Assembly: GCA_947041225.1 (NCBI GenBank)
Contig: CAMRDM010000009.1
Span: forward strand, 1 to 42,085
Reading direction: 5' to 3'
Length of the DNA stretch: 42,085 bases
Origin: an uncultured Deferribacteraceae bacterium
Lineage (GTDB): Bacteria > Chrysiogenota > Deferribacteres > Deferribacterales > Mucispirillaceae
The translations under genes were made by a program, and so were the position numbers. The notes under the pieces were generated by a model that saw nothing but the letters and a program-made list of their open reading frames with translations, did no database searches and was not told the origin of the DNA. Shown piece after piece: positions 1-9,172 of the stretch (position 1 is the stretch's first letter; each line of letters starts with the position of its first letter).

Positions 1-46
1 AACAAAATATTACCCTCTACTTAAATCTATTTAATTAAAATTAAAA

Positions 47-724
47 TTATTCGTACTTACTACAATATTTTTTAGGATCAGTTAAGCATACTTTGCTATA
101 TAAATCTTTAAAGTTATCACAACCCATACTATCATTTCCTTTACATGCTCTCTTATATAAACCTAGTGCTTTGTCGTAATCGGCATCAATACCTAAGTTA
201 TTATGATACATATAGCCAAGATTATTGCAACCAGTAGCATCTCCACCATCACATGCTTTAGTTGCAAATTCTTTCGCTTTCTTATAGTCTCTTAATTTAG
301 GCACAATGATATAAAGGTGGTTTAAAACTGTACAGCTTTTAAATATATTCTTATTACATGCTATATCAAAATATGATACAGATTTCTCATAGTTTGATAT
401 ATTATCAGTATAGATGATTCCAGTATCAAAGCATGCCTTAGCATCACCTTTAGTACAAGTATTTTTTTTATCTTCTAAATTAAAATATAATTTTTTAATT
501 GATAAATAATTATACTTTTCTGGAATTAAACCATTATTAAGCATGTTAGAAGTTTTTTCATAGTTCAACATATATATAGCAGTTTTTTGATCATTATTTA
601 AACTTTTATCATCAGATAATTCTTCTAATAGTTGCTTACCAATTGCCTCATAGTTTGGTTCTGCATGTAGAGTAAGTACATTTAGAGATAATAAAAAAAT
701 AAGAGTGGTTATAAAATGTTTCAT
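47..724 (-). CDS. Secreted Sel1/TPR-like repeat protein, cysteine-rich
   Basis: A 225-residue protein with an N-terminal signal peptide (hydrophobic run at about residues 5-18, cleavage likely after HA near 21). It is followed by about four degenerate Sel1-like repeats of some 36 residues. The repeats carry paired cysteines (ACDGGDATGCNNLGYMY is typical), the pattern of Helicobacter/Campylobacter Hcp (HcpA-type) proteins, where each repeat holds a disulphide. It is the paralogue of the next gene, with which it shares the C-terminal pattern LY-x-K-x-C and YCSKY. It lies last in the run of minus-strand genes behind the conjugation operon, so it may be cargo or an accessory periplasmic protein. 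Specific function is unknown. The assignment to the Sel1/Hcp family is secure; any binding partner is not visible. Confidence 0.8.
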   Translation of the reverse strand: MKHFITTLIFLLSLNVLTLHAEPNYEAIGKQLLEELSDDKSLNNDQKTAIYMLNYEKTSNMLNNGLIPEKYNYLSIKKLYFNLEDKKNTCTKGDAKACFDTGIIYTDNISNYEKSVSYFDIACNKNIFKSCTVLNHLYIIVPKLRDYKKAKEFATKACDGGDATGCNNLGYMYHNNLGIDADYDKALGLYKRACKGNDSMGCDNFKDLYSKVCLTDPKKYCSKYE

Positions 725-768
725 GTTTCCTCCAGTATTGTGATAATTGATATTATTATAATATATTC

Positions 769-790
769 AATAAGTCAGTACTAACTTATT
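769..790. repeat. Imperfect palindrome at the end of a Sel1-repeat gene
   Basis: The arms AATAAGT and ACTTATT (with inner AGT/ACT) form an almost perfect palindrome that includes the stop codon of the upstream 316-codon Sel1 gene. It could act as a weak terminator or an RNA-stabilising hairpin between the two Sel1 genes. There is no clear T-run, so the terminator role is only a suggestion. Confidence 0.35.
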
Positions 791-1724
791 TGTACTTACT
801 GCAATATGGTTCTTTATTATCTAGACATAACTTATTGTACAATTTATCGAAATATTTACAATCATCACTTATACCTTTTTCACATCTCATCTTATGAAGT
901 TCTAATGCCTTGTTAGGTGAGTTTTGTAATATGTAAATCATCGGTAAACCGTTACAACTTACATTATCGTCTAGCTTACATCCTAGTTCAAAAAACTCTC
1001 TAACTTTTGGTATATCTGCTTTAATAAGCTCGTTATTAAAATAGATATAACCTACTGTATTACATGATTCTCCATCTCCACCCCTACATGCTTTTTCTAA
1101 TAGGGAAATGCCTTTATTAAAATCTTTGTAGCTACTTTTATTATCAAGATATGTTTTTGATAATTTGATACAAGTTTCTATATCACCATTAGTACATGCT
1201 TTTTCAAAGAATGAGAAGGCTTTGTTATAGTCTTGTTTAACACCTTTTCCTTCAATATATATCACACCAGCATTATAGCATCCTGAAGAGTCATTTCCAT
1301 TACATGCTTTATGAAACAACTCTAAAGCTAGTTTGTTATTTTGCTTAACACCTATTCCTTTAAAGTATGAAATTCCAAGATTATCGCATGATACAAGATC
1401 TCCACCTTCACAAGCTTTTTTAAATAATTTATTTGCTTGTATATAATCTTGAGGAGTAATATCTCCATAAAAGAAGAACATGCCATAGCCTCCACAGCCT
1501 TTAGCATCTCCTTTTTCACATGACATCTTGAGTAAATTATAAGCTTTTTGTAGATCTTTCTTAACCAGCTCTCCATTATAATAGGTTCTTCCAAGATTAG
1601 CACAACTTGCTATAATATTTTGATTGCATTCGCGTTCGTATTGTTCTAAGCGTTTTCTGTTTTCTGCTTTTACCATAACTACACTTGAGATAAATATCAT
1701 TATCAGTAAAATAAGTTTATGCAT
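786..1724 (-). CDS. Secreted Sel1-repeat (Hcp-like) cysteine-rich protein
   Basis: A protein of about 312 residues with a signal peptide (LILLIMIFISSVVMVKA) and about seven Sel1-like repeats. Most repeats have the form ACxxGDxxxCxxLGxxYxxGxGVKxDxxKA with two cysteines per repeat, as in Hcp-family periplasmic or secreted proteins. An ATG four codons further upstream (1736) is in frame. I prefer the ATG at 1724 because a GGAG (overlapping the upstream ATG) lies six bases before it. It follows traG by about 60 bases on the same strand and is followed by a shorter paralogue, so the pair may be cotranscribed with the transfer operon. Such proteins can be secreted host- or envelope-interaction factors; the function here is unknown. 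Confidence 0.82.
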   Translation of the reverse strand: MHKLILLIMIFISSVVMVKAENRKRLEQYERECNQNIIASCANLGRTYYNGELVKKDLQKAYNLLKMSCEKGDAKGCGGYGMFFFYGDITPQDYIQANKLFKKACEGGDLVSCDNLGISYFKGIGVKQNNKLALELFHKACNGNDSSGCYNAGVIYIEGKGVKQDYNKAFSFFEKACTNGDIETCIKLSKTYLDNKSSYKDFNKGISLLEKACRGGDGESCNTVGYIYFNNELIKADIPKVREFFELGCKLDDNVSCNGLPMIYILQNSPNKALELHKMRCEKGISDDCKYFDKLYNKLCLDNKEPYCSKYK

Positions 1725-1798
1725 ATGTAGCTCCATTTTTCAAAATTTATATAATTACTTCTAACATGAACATAGACGATAGGCAATAATTTTATATT

Positions 1799-4402
1799 TT
1801 ATCTCTTCATTGAAGTGTTTTTAATACCCCAAGTTGTCATTGTTGCTTGATCATTTGGATCATATTCAGTTACGTTTATTTTTTCATGATTATTTGGAAT
1901 CATTTCTTTTTGTGCTGTCGGATTAATTGTCTCATTATAGATAGTGCTCATTAAGTCTACTGTTGCTTTAGTACCGTGTTCTTCAGCATACCTTATTGCT
2001 CCTATCCTTAGCATATCTCTTCTTTCATCTTCAGAACTGCTCATATATTTTTCTTGACTAATTGATCCACCAATACTAAATACTTTAGCAAATGCAACTC
2101 CTACTGATGCAGAGATACTTCCTCTTGTGCTATCTCCTTCGCTACCAGTTATGCTTCTACTAACAAGAGAACTTAATTCATTTGTAACTTGACCTATACC
2201 AGTTCTTCCTTGATTTGTTAGCTCTCCATTTTTATGCCAATCATCTCCTAAGAACTCATGATCTCCTTGTAAGACCTTCTGAACAGCTTGATCTGATAAA
2301 CTATACGTGTTACCTTTTTGTGTACTAGTAAGAATTTCTTTGCCACCAGCTATAACATAGCCATCATTTATTTGTTGACCACCCTCTGAATAAGCATGAG
2401 TCATAGTTGATCCATTATAAGATTTTGTATGAGCTACACCATCTTCATTAAAAGTTTTAGAACCTGTTATCATGCCATTAGCAAATGTTGTAAAGTTACT
2501 GTATTGAGTATCGCCATGAAGACCGTTCGTAGTCGTTGATATAATTTGTCCATCATTATTTAATGCATGATTTATATCTGCTCCATTTGCTGAACTTAAT
2601 TTCATGTTTCTTAATTCATCGCCTACCATATCAAAACTTATTTTCTGTCCTGTCTTAAATGCATCAGTGTTATGTCTATTATTTAAACTGCTTGCCATAT
2701 CATCGGTTAAGGCACTACCACGTTCTCTAAATGCACTAAGCTCTCCAACATCTCTCAGACCTAATGCATTTGCTTGAGCTGTTCTTGCTTCAAGACTTCC
2801 TAGTCCTGATAAATGACTAGCAACGTTTATTCCAGCAGTTGCAGAAACTGATGCTTGATTACTACCATGATAATCTCTAATTCCTCCAGCAGTAGCTATT
2901 CCTGTCTCTGCACTTTGATAAGCTCTAGCAGCAAGTGCACTACCTTGATTAGCTACGGTAAACTCATTTGCTCTCATACGTAAAGCTAACTCTTCGCCTG
3001 CTTGTTCTTTTAATCTCATATCGCCTGATGTACCTAAACTATCTGCTCTTGATGCTGCAGCTTGTTGAGCTGTTGATCCTAATTGACTACCGAACTGAGA
3101 CATAGCGTAACTATTGATACCAGTGATCGCAGATGAAATCGCAGTTGCAAGCCCTAACATCAACCATCTACTAGATCCATACAAACTTACAGCATCGGCT
3201 GCTTTTGAGGAGATATCAAACATCTGATGAACGCCTAACTCGTTACCAGGACGTCGCATCACTGCGAACATATTCATCACTTCATTCTGATACTGCATAT
3301 CCATAAAAGCATCTAGACTACCCCATAAAATCATCATCATAAATAAACCTAAATAAAATGTGATAGCTTTAACTGGATTGAAAAATAGAAATAAAACTAA
3401 CAACGGAAATATACCGATCATCAAACCAAATACAACGCTCTTTAATCTTGGAAGTTGTGATTCTGCTAAAATACCTTGAGACATATTTTTCTTATTAACA
3501 TCAGCTAAAGCCGACTCAATCATACCCTCGTTCGACATTATTATATACGATACGATATAACTTCTAAGGTATTGATTAACGTCACTATTTGGAGCTATAC
3601 CACCCTTAACGATATGATTTAAATTCTGTGAGCATGAATCGTTTTTTATACCAGTGCTTATTTCACATTCATCTGTAATAACTTTTGTTATCGCAGCTAT
3701 ACTTAATTCTTTACTGATTTCATCATATGCCTCTGCACACGGATATGCTCTACCTTGTGCATCATCAGCAGTATAAACAATTGTAGTTCTTGAACGTGTT
3801 TCAGATTTGATACTTGTCCAAATATCTGGACTGTTATGTATAATGTCAGGCGACTCAAAACCTAAGCTAAGATCAGGTATTACACATTTATTATAGTAAC
3901 TACTAATCGATTTTTTAACGTGTATATTATCATTCAAATAATTTGTCGCCATTGTGTTTGTATTCGCAAGCAGTTGAAATCCATCTCCTTTACCTATAGC
4001 ATCGTAAGGTATAAGAGGAGCCATAACTATTTCAATCATCTCTACAATTGTTCGCTCTATCTTATTTTCTAGTGTACCGATGAACGCCATAACTTCAGGT
4101 ACACCACCGATTATTTCTTTTTCATTAAGTGTAAGATCATGGATAGTTACTTCAACCTTTTTACCAGTAATAAGTAACATCACAGCCCACGTTCCAGCTA
4201 TATACATAATCCACATTTTGATATCAGCTTTACCAAGCCCAGTTTTTATTGTAGCAAATATAGCTGTAAAAAATATTGCTGCAGCTGAGAATATAGCAAG
4301 CAAGCCCATGTAATCACTATTCTTAGAAAAGAGGTGAGCCACCATTGAAAATGCTCTATAAATATAATCTAACTCGCTATTGACTTCTATAATATAATCC
4401 AT
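1799..4402 (-). CDS. traG: TraG-like mating-pair stabilisation / pilus assembly protein
   Basis: An 867-residue inner-membrane protein, a little shorter than F TraG (about 940). The N-terminal half has several membrane segments (around residues 35-75 and three or four between 320 and 430, e.g. VVFGLMIGIFPLLVLFLFF). A long, polar, Ala/Ser/Gly-rich C-terminal half, predicted periplasmic, follows. In F-type systems TraG is needed for pilus assembly, and its C-terminal part for mating-pair stabilisation and entry exclusion with TraS. It is the last recognisable transfer gene, directly after traH, as in F. A GAGGTG ribosome site precedes the ATG. No entry-exclusion partner gene (traS) is obvious next to it. 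The family assignment rests on position, size and topology more than on sequence motifs. Confidence 0.85.
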   Translation of the reverse strand: MDYIIEVNSELDYIYRAFSMVAHLFSKNSDYMGLLAIFSAAAIFFTAIFATIKTGLGKADIKMWIMYIAGTWAVMLLITGKKVEVTIHDLTLNEKEIIGGVPEVMAFIGTLENKIERTIVEMIEIVMAPLIPYDAIGKGDGFQLLANTNTMATNYLNDNIHVKKSISSYYNKCVIPDLSLGFESPDIIHNSPDIWTSIKSETRSRTTIVYTADDAQGRAYPCAEAYDEISKELSIAAITKVITDECEISTGIKNDSCSQNLNHIVKGGIAPNSDVNQYLRSYIVSYIIMSNEGMIESALADVNKKNMSQGILAESQLPRLKSVVFGLMIGIFPLLVLFLFFNPVKAITFYLGLFMMMILWGSLDAFMDMQYQNEVMNMFAVMRRPGNELGVHQMFDISSKAADAVSLYGSSRWLMLGLATAISSAITGINSYAMSQFGSQLGSTAQQAAASRADSLGTSGDMRLKEQAGEELALRMRANEFTVANQGSALAARAYQSAETGIATAGGIRDYHGSNQASVSATAGINVASHLSGLGSLEARTAQANALGLRDVGELSAFRERGSALTDDMASSLNNRHNTDAFKTGQKISFDMVGDELRNMKLSSANGADINHALNNDGQIISTTTNGLHGDTQYSNFTTFANGMITGSKTFNEDGVAHTKSYNGSTMTHAYSEGGQQINDGYVIAGGKEILTSTQKGNTYSLSDQAVQKVLQGDHEFLGDDWHKNGELTNQGRTGIGQVTNELSSLVSRSITGSEGDSTRGSISASVGVAFAKVFSIGGSISQEKYMSSSEDERRDMLRIGAIRYAEEHGTKATVDLMSTIYNETINPTAQKEMIPNNHEKINVTEYDPNDQATMTTWGIKNTSMKR

Positions 4403-4434
4403 AGGTATACACCTCTCTCCATACTAAATAATGA

Positions 4435-5793
4435 TTACTTTCTACCTTCAAAATTATTCTTAACTCTATTACTAATTACATTCTTTTTCATCTGATCGAT
4501 AATCTCAAATTGAGTTTTTAACTCGTAAAGGCTTTGAGTATATCCTTCTCTAAACTCTACAAGTTTTGCATTTATACGGTTTCTATATTCACCTAATGCA
4601 CTTTTTATTTGGATAAGATAATCGCCCTCTGCAGTTGCTGCATCTTCAATAGCAATAATCATCTTATTAGTTATATGGCTCAAGTTAAGTACTGAGTAGT
4701 AAGCAAACCCTGCAGCTGATGCGATTGAAAGATATCCTAATTCGCCTTGTGCAAATGCTGAATCGATTGATATATCTTCTAAGTATGATAAAACTGGCAA
4801 ATAATTTAAATCTACAAAATTAGCTACATCAGTATTAATTTCTCCCTTACGTATTGGATCTTTAGTAAGATAAGCATGCATTGCATCAAGACTTGTTCTT
4901 GATCTCTCTAATATTGATTGCTTCTCAAATGTACAAGTTTTTGCTTTAGATATTTGTAACGGAGTTGGCTCTTCAACATAATTTTTAAATGACATAGAGT
5001 ATGCACAACCTGAGATCTGTTCAACTTGAGAATCCTCAGTTCCATCGTAAGCGATATCGCCAACTAAAGCTCGTACAGCATTTGCTTGTGACTCATTCAT
5101 AAATTTCCATTCAACTATCGTTTCTAAAATTAAACCTTTCTTAGTTGCTAAATGTTTTAATTTTGCATCCATATCTTTTTTAGCATCTAGTGCATCTTTC
5201 TTAGCTTTACCTGGATCTTCATTTGTATGTGTAAGTGCTTTCGTAAAATCTTTCTCTATACCAGTTACTAGTTTATTTGTGTTACTGGCTAGTCGATCAA
5301 ACTCTCCAGTTAATGATCCAGCACCTTCGCCCATAGCCATTGATATAACTCCTTTTGCAGCAGCACATTCATCAAGTTGTAATTGATTAAGTTGATCGGT
5401 GATCGCTTGAGCTGCATCTATTGTATCTGCAAATTGAGTTGATAAAGCTTTAAGCCCTAACTGAAAAATAACGTAAGGTGCATTCTTTAACATACCTGTT
5501 GCTTTCTCGATTAAGTAACTAGGATTTAGAAATGATACTCCTCCAAAAAAGACATCAATCCCTCCACAACCTGCGTTGATACTTGGAAGTGAAACATTCA
5601 TCAATGGATCAGATGTATGTTTAACTCTTGCACTAAAACCACCTGCAGAGTAGTACGATCGTTTCTGATTTTTTGCTGCGTTTGGCGATGTTGCAACTGC
5701 ACTACTGTAAAAACTATTTAACCAACTAGCGTTAGCCTCCAGTGCGTTTAACTGAAAGATTAGGAGTAATAGCGTTATTGAAATCTTTCTCAT
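4435..5793 (-). CDS. traH: TraH, conjugative pilus assembly protein
   Basis: A 452-residue periplasmic protein, close to F TraH in length. It has a signal peptide (residues 1-22, ending ANA). Near residues 68-92 it has the family landmark NAGCGGIDVFFGGVSFL. The C-terminal third is helical and probably coiled-coil. TraH is required for F-pilus extension and interacts with TraF, TraW, TraU and TrbI-type proteins at the outer membrane. The start is well supported by AGGAGA seven bases before the ATG. As a result the gene begins 62 bases inside the end of traF, an unusually long overlap for this operon. Confidence 0.93.
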   Translation of the reverse strand: MRKISITLLLLIFQLNALEANASWLNSFYSSAVATSPNAAKNQKRSYYSAGGFSARVKHTSDPLMNVSLPSINAGCGGIDVFFGGVSFLNPSYLIEKATGMLKNAPYVIFQLGLKALSTQFADTIDAAQAITDQLNQLQLDECAAAKGVISMAMGEGAGSLTGEFDRLASNTNKLVTGIEKDFTKALTHTNEDPGKAKKDALDAKKDMDAKLKHLATKKGLILETIVEWKFMNESQANAVRALVGDIAYDGTEDSQVEQISGCAYSMSFKNYVEEPTPLQISKAKTCTFEKQSILERSRTSLDAMHAYLTKDPIRKGEINTDVANFVDLNYLPVLSYLEDISIDSAFAQGELGYLSIASAAGFAYYSVLNLSHITNKMIIAIEDAATAEGDYLIQIKSALGEYRNRINAKLVEFREGYTQSLYELKTQFEIIDQMKKNVISNRVKNNFEGRK

Positions 5794-6979
5794 TTGTATC
5801 TCCTTTAATATATTTAATTGTTCTATAAACTCTATCTTCTATCTCATCCATAGTGTGAAGCCCTACTGTGAGTGGCAACCATTTCTCACTTGCTCTATCA
5901 ACTAGTACCATAGTTGGAACAGTCTCAACTTTAAATTTTATTAACGCTTCAGGCGACTCATCAGAATTTATATAAATTACGTCCCAACCGTTTTTCTTCT
6001 CATAATATTCTATGATAGGAGTTTGCCTAACACAGTACGGACAATCGTTTCTATAGAAATATAATAAACCGAATTTATCTTTATTCTCTCTTAGATATTT
6101 AGTCTTGATATCTGATGTTGCAACTTGATAACTAGCTCTACCGTAACCTGACATCGGATACCACGATTCATTACTATCTTGAGGATTTAGTTGAGACCAT
6201 AAAGCACCTACATTTGCGAACTCCATAGATCTATTAAGTGCAACTGAACGTAGTCTTGCATAATCGTCAAACGTTTCTAAACTTCTATAACTCATTGCGT
6301 AGCTTTCAACTTTCTCTAATATCTGTGAGAACTCTTTAGGGTGCATAGTGTCAATTCTCTCCCACGGCACAACAGGTTTTACAAGCTGAAACTGTTTGCT
6401 TATATTATCAGTTTGGTTATCGATATCTTCATCAACAGCTATCACTTCATATTTATACCAGCCTCTATTTTTATCCTCATAGAAACCGTTACTATCATTT
6501 GCATGAGCAGATTTTGTGAACGATATCGGATGCACTAAACGTTTGATATCCTTTTTATGGAGTAAACCCCAGTACCTACTATCGTATGAATTATTACTGC
6601 CTAATACAAAATATTTATGTGTTGGTATTAGACCGTTATAATTAAATAATGCAGATATTTTATCAGTGATAATAAGTTCTTTATCACTGATTAATTTATC
6701 GTTGCAGTAGACTTTATTCATATCTATTTTTAGATACTCATTCTCTCTACATACAACTTGTTTGATCACTAATTTATCATCATCAAACATTTCATTTGCT
6801 GGTAAGTTGAACATAATATAATCGCCGTTAATAATCGGTTGATGATTAATTGCTTGATGATAGTAAAATCTAAACGGCATAGATTGAGTTATGTTTACTC
6901 CAAAAAAAGAAGAGGTAACAGATACGATAAAATAAATTGATATACCAACAACAGAGATCATAAAATAGTTTTTAATCAT
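5732..6979 (-). CDS. traF: S26 signal peptidase-TraF (thioredoxin-like) fusion
   Basis: A 415-residue protein that joins two functions normally encoded separately. Residues 1-150 are a TraF/TrhF-type S26 peptidase: a membrane anchor (8-25), the serine box QSMPFRFYY (Ser33), the lysine box VIKQVVCRENE (Lys73) and the third box GSNNSYDSRYWG (127-138). Residues 165-400 are the F-type TraF pilus-assembly domain, starting NGFYEDKNRGWYKYE. Its thioredoxin-like fold has an intact CPYC (313-316), where F TraF itself lacks the active cysteines. SAHA at 157-160 lies between the domains and could be an internal processing site. The likely roles are prepilin processing and disulphide handling in the periplasm. 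One uninterrupted frame covers both halves. The end overlaps traH by 62 bases. Confidence 0.9.
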   Translation of the reverse strand: MIKNYFMISVVGISIYFIVSVTSSFFGVNITQSMPFRFYYHQAINHQPIINGDYIMFNLPANEMFDDDKLVIKQVVCRENEYLKIDMNKVYCNDKLISDKELIITDKISALFNYNGLIPTHKYFVLGSNNSYDSRYWGLLHKKDIKRLVHPISFTKSAHANDSNGFYEDKNRGWYKYEVIAVDEDIDNQTDNISKQFQLVKPVVPWERIDTMHPKEFSQILEKVESYAMSYRSLETFDDYARLRSVALNRSMEFANVGALWSQLNPQDSNESWYPMSGYGRASYQVATSDIKTKYLRENKDKFGLLYFYRNDCPYCVRQTPIIEYYEKKNGWDVIYINSDESPEALIKFKVETVPTMVLVDRASEKWLPLTVGLHTMDEIEDRVYRTIKYIKGDTNEKDFNNAITPNLSVKRTGG

Positions 6980-9138
6980 TTCATACCTCCGACCTGATTT
7001 AGAAGATTCTCTTCTATATTAGGTATCTCTTCAGTTACAGTTCCTTCAAACTGCTTCATCATTTCATCAGTAAATTCATCGCCAAACTTTTCAGCGTACT
7101 CTCTCATCTTAGGATGATCACTAATACCCATAGCTCCTAGTTTTTGTAACTCTTCAACTGTAAAACCACTGCAATCAGGAAACTGAGGTATACCCCATGA
7201 CCTACCTAATAGATCTTTTCCAGCCTCTGTGAACGCTCTCTGGAAATCATCTTCAAAACAACAGAATGTTCGTTTCTCATTCATGCATGATCCGACAAAA
7301 TATTCTGTACAATATTGTTCTCCAACTTTTACACATTTATTAGCATGCCTATTAGCCATTAATCCTTTCTCTTCAGCTGTACATGCACTCATTTGATATT
7401 TACGAGCAAAAGTATCTTCTCTCTGCTGTTCAATACTTAACACATCACAACATTGTGCAAAACCAGTATCGAAGAATGCTACCTCTCTACATCTACTTTC
7501 TGTTCCACCAAATACAGATATCACTCCTAAGCAAGAACCGTTATCATCTAAATTACCGTTATTATCAGGATCAGTTATTCCAGTGTCAGTATCTGTATCA
7601 ATGATATTATTCTCATCACTTGCATCGTAACAGTTGTAAGGCGAACAGTAATAATTGTTATTAGTTGCCTGTATACAAGGTTGACCAGTAGTTGAACAAG
7701 TGTATTTGAAATCTATCTTTTTAAGCCTATAACTAACTCTTAAAGTTATAGGGATTTTATGACTAATATGACGATTATGATAACGATAACTTTGCCCTTT
7801 ATTAAATAAACTTTCAGTAGACGGAATATTTTGATAGTTAAAGAACGGCTCACATCCATAATTTCTTAGATCAGAAACACTTTTGATGTTATGGCTATAG
7901 ACATAATTCCAAAATATATCTATTCGTGCATTAGCTACACAGCTTTTATATTCTTGACTTGATGGTGGCATAAAGCCTTTCAACTTTAATATATGTTGTT
8001 CAGGATGCTTAACAATTATTGTGTATTTAACATTGCCAACAAATGCTTCTCCAGTATCTATATTAAGTATTGGCGTTACTGTACGAGAGTAATGATCTGT
8101 ATGAAATTCATCTCTACCCCAATATTCAAGACCTACTCTTTTTGAGTAACTAGCCTTTGATGTTACACTTCCGTTACCTTCATTTATAACATAGATACCG
8201 TTTGTGTCATTATGAGCATAATCAAAACTACTATTTGATTTATGTGCTAATAATAACTCATAATTGATAACCACATCTTCATAGTATGTACCGACAGTTT
8301 CTTTACCACATGGATTTTGATCTATTGAACATAAAAATTTATCAGCTGTATTCATCTCTATACCGTTACTAGTATGAGTGAAATTATTACCGTAACTACA
8401 CTGTCCCACAATTAGTGTATCATTTGTATCTGTGTAGCCTTTAACACATTTCATACAATCATCACTACCATCAGGACATAGAAGATCTGAAGTGTTCGAT
8501 TCAACTTCAATCTCATCTCCTGCAACACAATCCATAACACCGTTGAATGAAACTATCGACGGTAAAATCTTTTCTGTACCGTCTAAATTATATCCAACAT
8601 CAAACCATAAACCTTTATCATCCATAATTAGAAAATGTTCTCCGTACACTGGAGATATACCGATTGATTCATTCATGAATTTATTATCAGGTTGTGTTTT
8701 ATCAAAATTACTATAGCCTAATTTTGTACGATCTCCCCAAGTGAAACGATCCTTATTGATACGATCATACTGCGTACTCATATCTTTATCTGATGCACCG
8801 ATCCATGCATGAGCGATACCTTTTTTCTGCAATATAGATTTGATAATGTTATTATGTTTCTCATCTACAATTTTTAAATTATTATCACTCTCAAACTCAA
8901 CAGCATCTTTAGTGATAGCGTAAGTGTTACCTTTATACAAAAAGAATGAATCATATTTTGTAGCATCACAACTTCCAGCGTTATTAGGATTTATATCAAG
9001 CGTTGAACACTGAATATCACAGTTACTACTGCAAATATCAAGATCAGTAAAAACAGATTTATCTACTGCACAACTATACATATCAGCGTACGATATCGTA
9101 CTTATTAATAATATCAAAAACGTTATAATTATTTTCAT
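6976..9138 (-). CDS. traN: TraN-family outer-membrane mating adhesin with a C-type-lectin-like domain
   Basis: About 720 residues with a signal peptide and many cysteines. Numbered from the GTG at 9144: residues 23-46 are a small Cys module (YSC...CSSNC...C) shared with the preceding paralogue. Residues about 59-206 look like a C-type lectin fold, with WIGASD (114), FTW (134), QPDN (151), GEHFLIMDD (168) and LWFDV (179), bounded by Cys59 and Cys206. The C-terminal 150 residues are the conserved TraN end (QCCDVL, FCCFEDDFQRAF, GRSWG, PDCSGFTVEELQKL). TraN sits in the donor outer membrane and stabilises mating pairs by contacting recipient surface structures. I chose the ATG at 9138 because GAGG lies five bases before it. 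It overlaps traF by four bases. Confidence 0.9.
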   Translation of the reverse strand: MKIIITFLILLISTISYADMYSCAVDKSVFTDLDICSSNCDIQCSTLDINPNNAGSCDATKYDSFFLYKGNTYAITKDAVEFESDNNLKIVDEKHNNIIKSILQKKGIAHAWIGASDKDMSTQYDRINKDRFTWGDRTKLGYSNFDKTQPDNKFMNESIGISPVYGEHFLIMDDKGLWFDVGYNLDGTEKILPSIVSFNGVMDCVAGDEIEVESNTSDLLCPDGSDDCMKCVKGYTDTNDTLIVGQCSYGNNFTHTSNGIEMNTADKFLCSIDQNPCGKETVGTYYEDVVINYELLLAHKSNSSFDYAHNDTNGIYVINEGNGSVTSKASYSKRVGLEYWGRDEFHTDHYSRTVTPILNIDTGEAFVGNVKYTIIVKHPEQHILKLKGFMPPSSQEYKSCVANARIDIFWNYVYSHNIKSVSDLRNYGCEPFFNYQNIPSTESLFNKGQSYRYHNRHISHKIPITLRVSYRLKKIDFKYTCSTTGQPCIQATNNNYYCSPYNCYDASDENNIIDTDTDTGITDPDNNGNLDDNGSCLGVISVFGGTESRCREVAFFDTGFAQCCDVLSIEQQREDTFARKYQMSACTAEEKGLMANRHANKCVKVGEQYCTEYFVGSCMNEKRTFCCFEDDFQRAFTEAGKDLLGRSWGIPQFPDCSGFTVEELQKLGAMGISDHPKMREYAEKFGDEFTDEMMKQFEGTVTEEIPNIEENLLNQVGGMK

Positions 9139-9148
9139 ACACACCTCA

Positions 9149-9168
9149 AAAAGTTAGTTCTAACTTTT
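9149..9168. repeat. Perfect palindrome between the two traN-like genes
   Basis: AAAAGTTAG and CTAACTTTT are separated by two bases, a perfect 20-bp palindrome that fills most of the gap between the traN-like gene and traN. In the transcript it would form a hairpin just ahead of the traN ribosome site. It may affect translation or mRNA stability. Sequences close to the right arm recur inside the traU and traK signal-peptide codons, probably because both encode KKLVLTF. Confidence 0.4.
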
Positions 9169-9172
9169 ACAA

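Noticed and set aside
1352-1603. Second minus-strand frame inside the Sel1 gene
   Set aside because: Out-of-frame shadow of the repeated Sel1 sequence.
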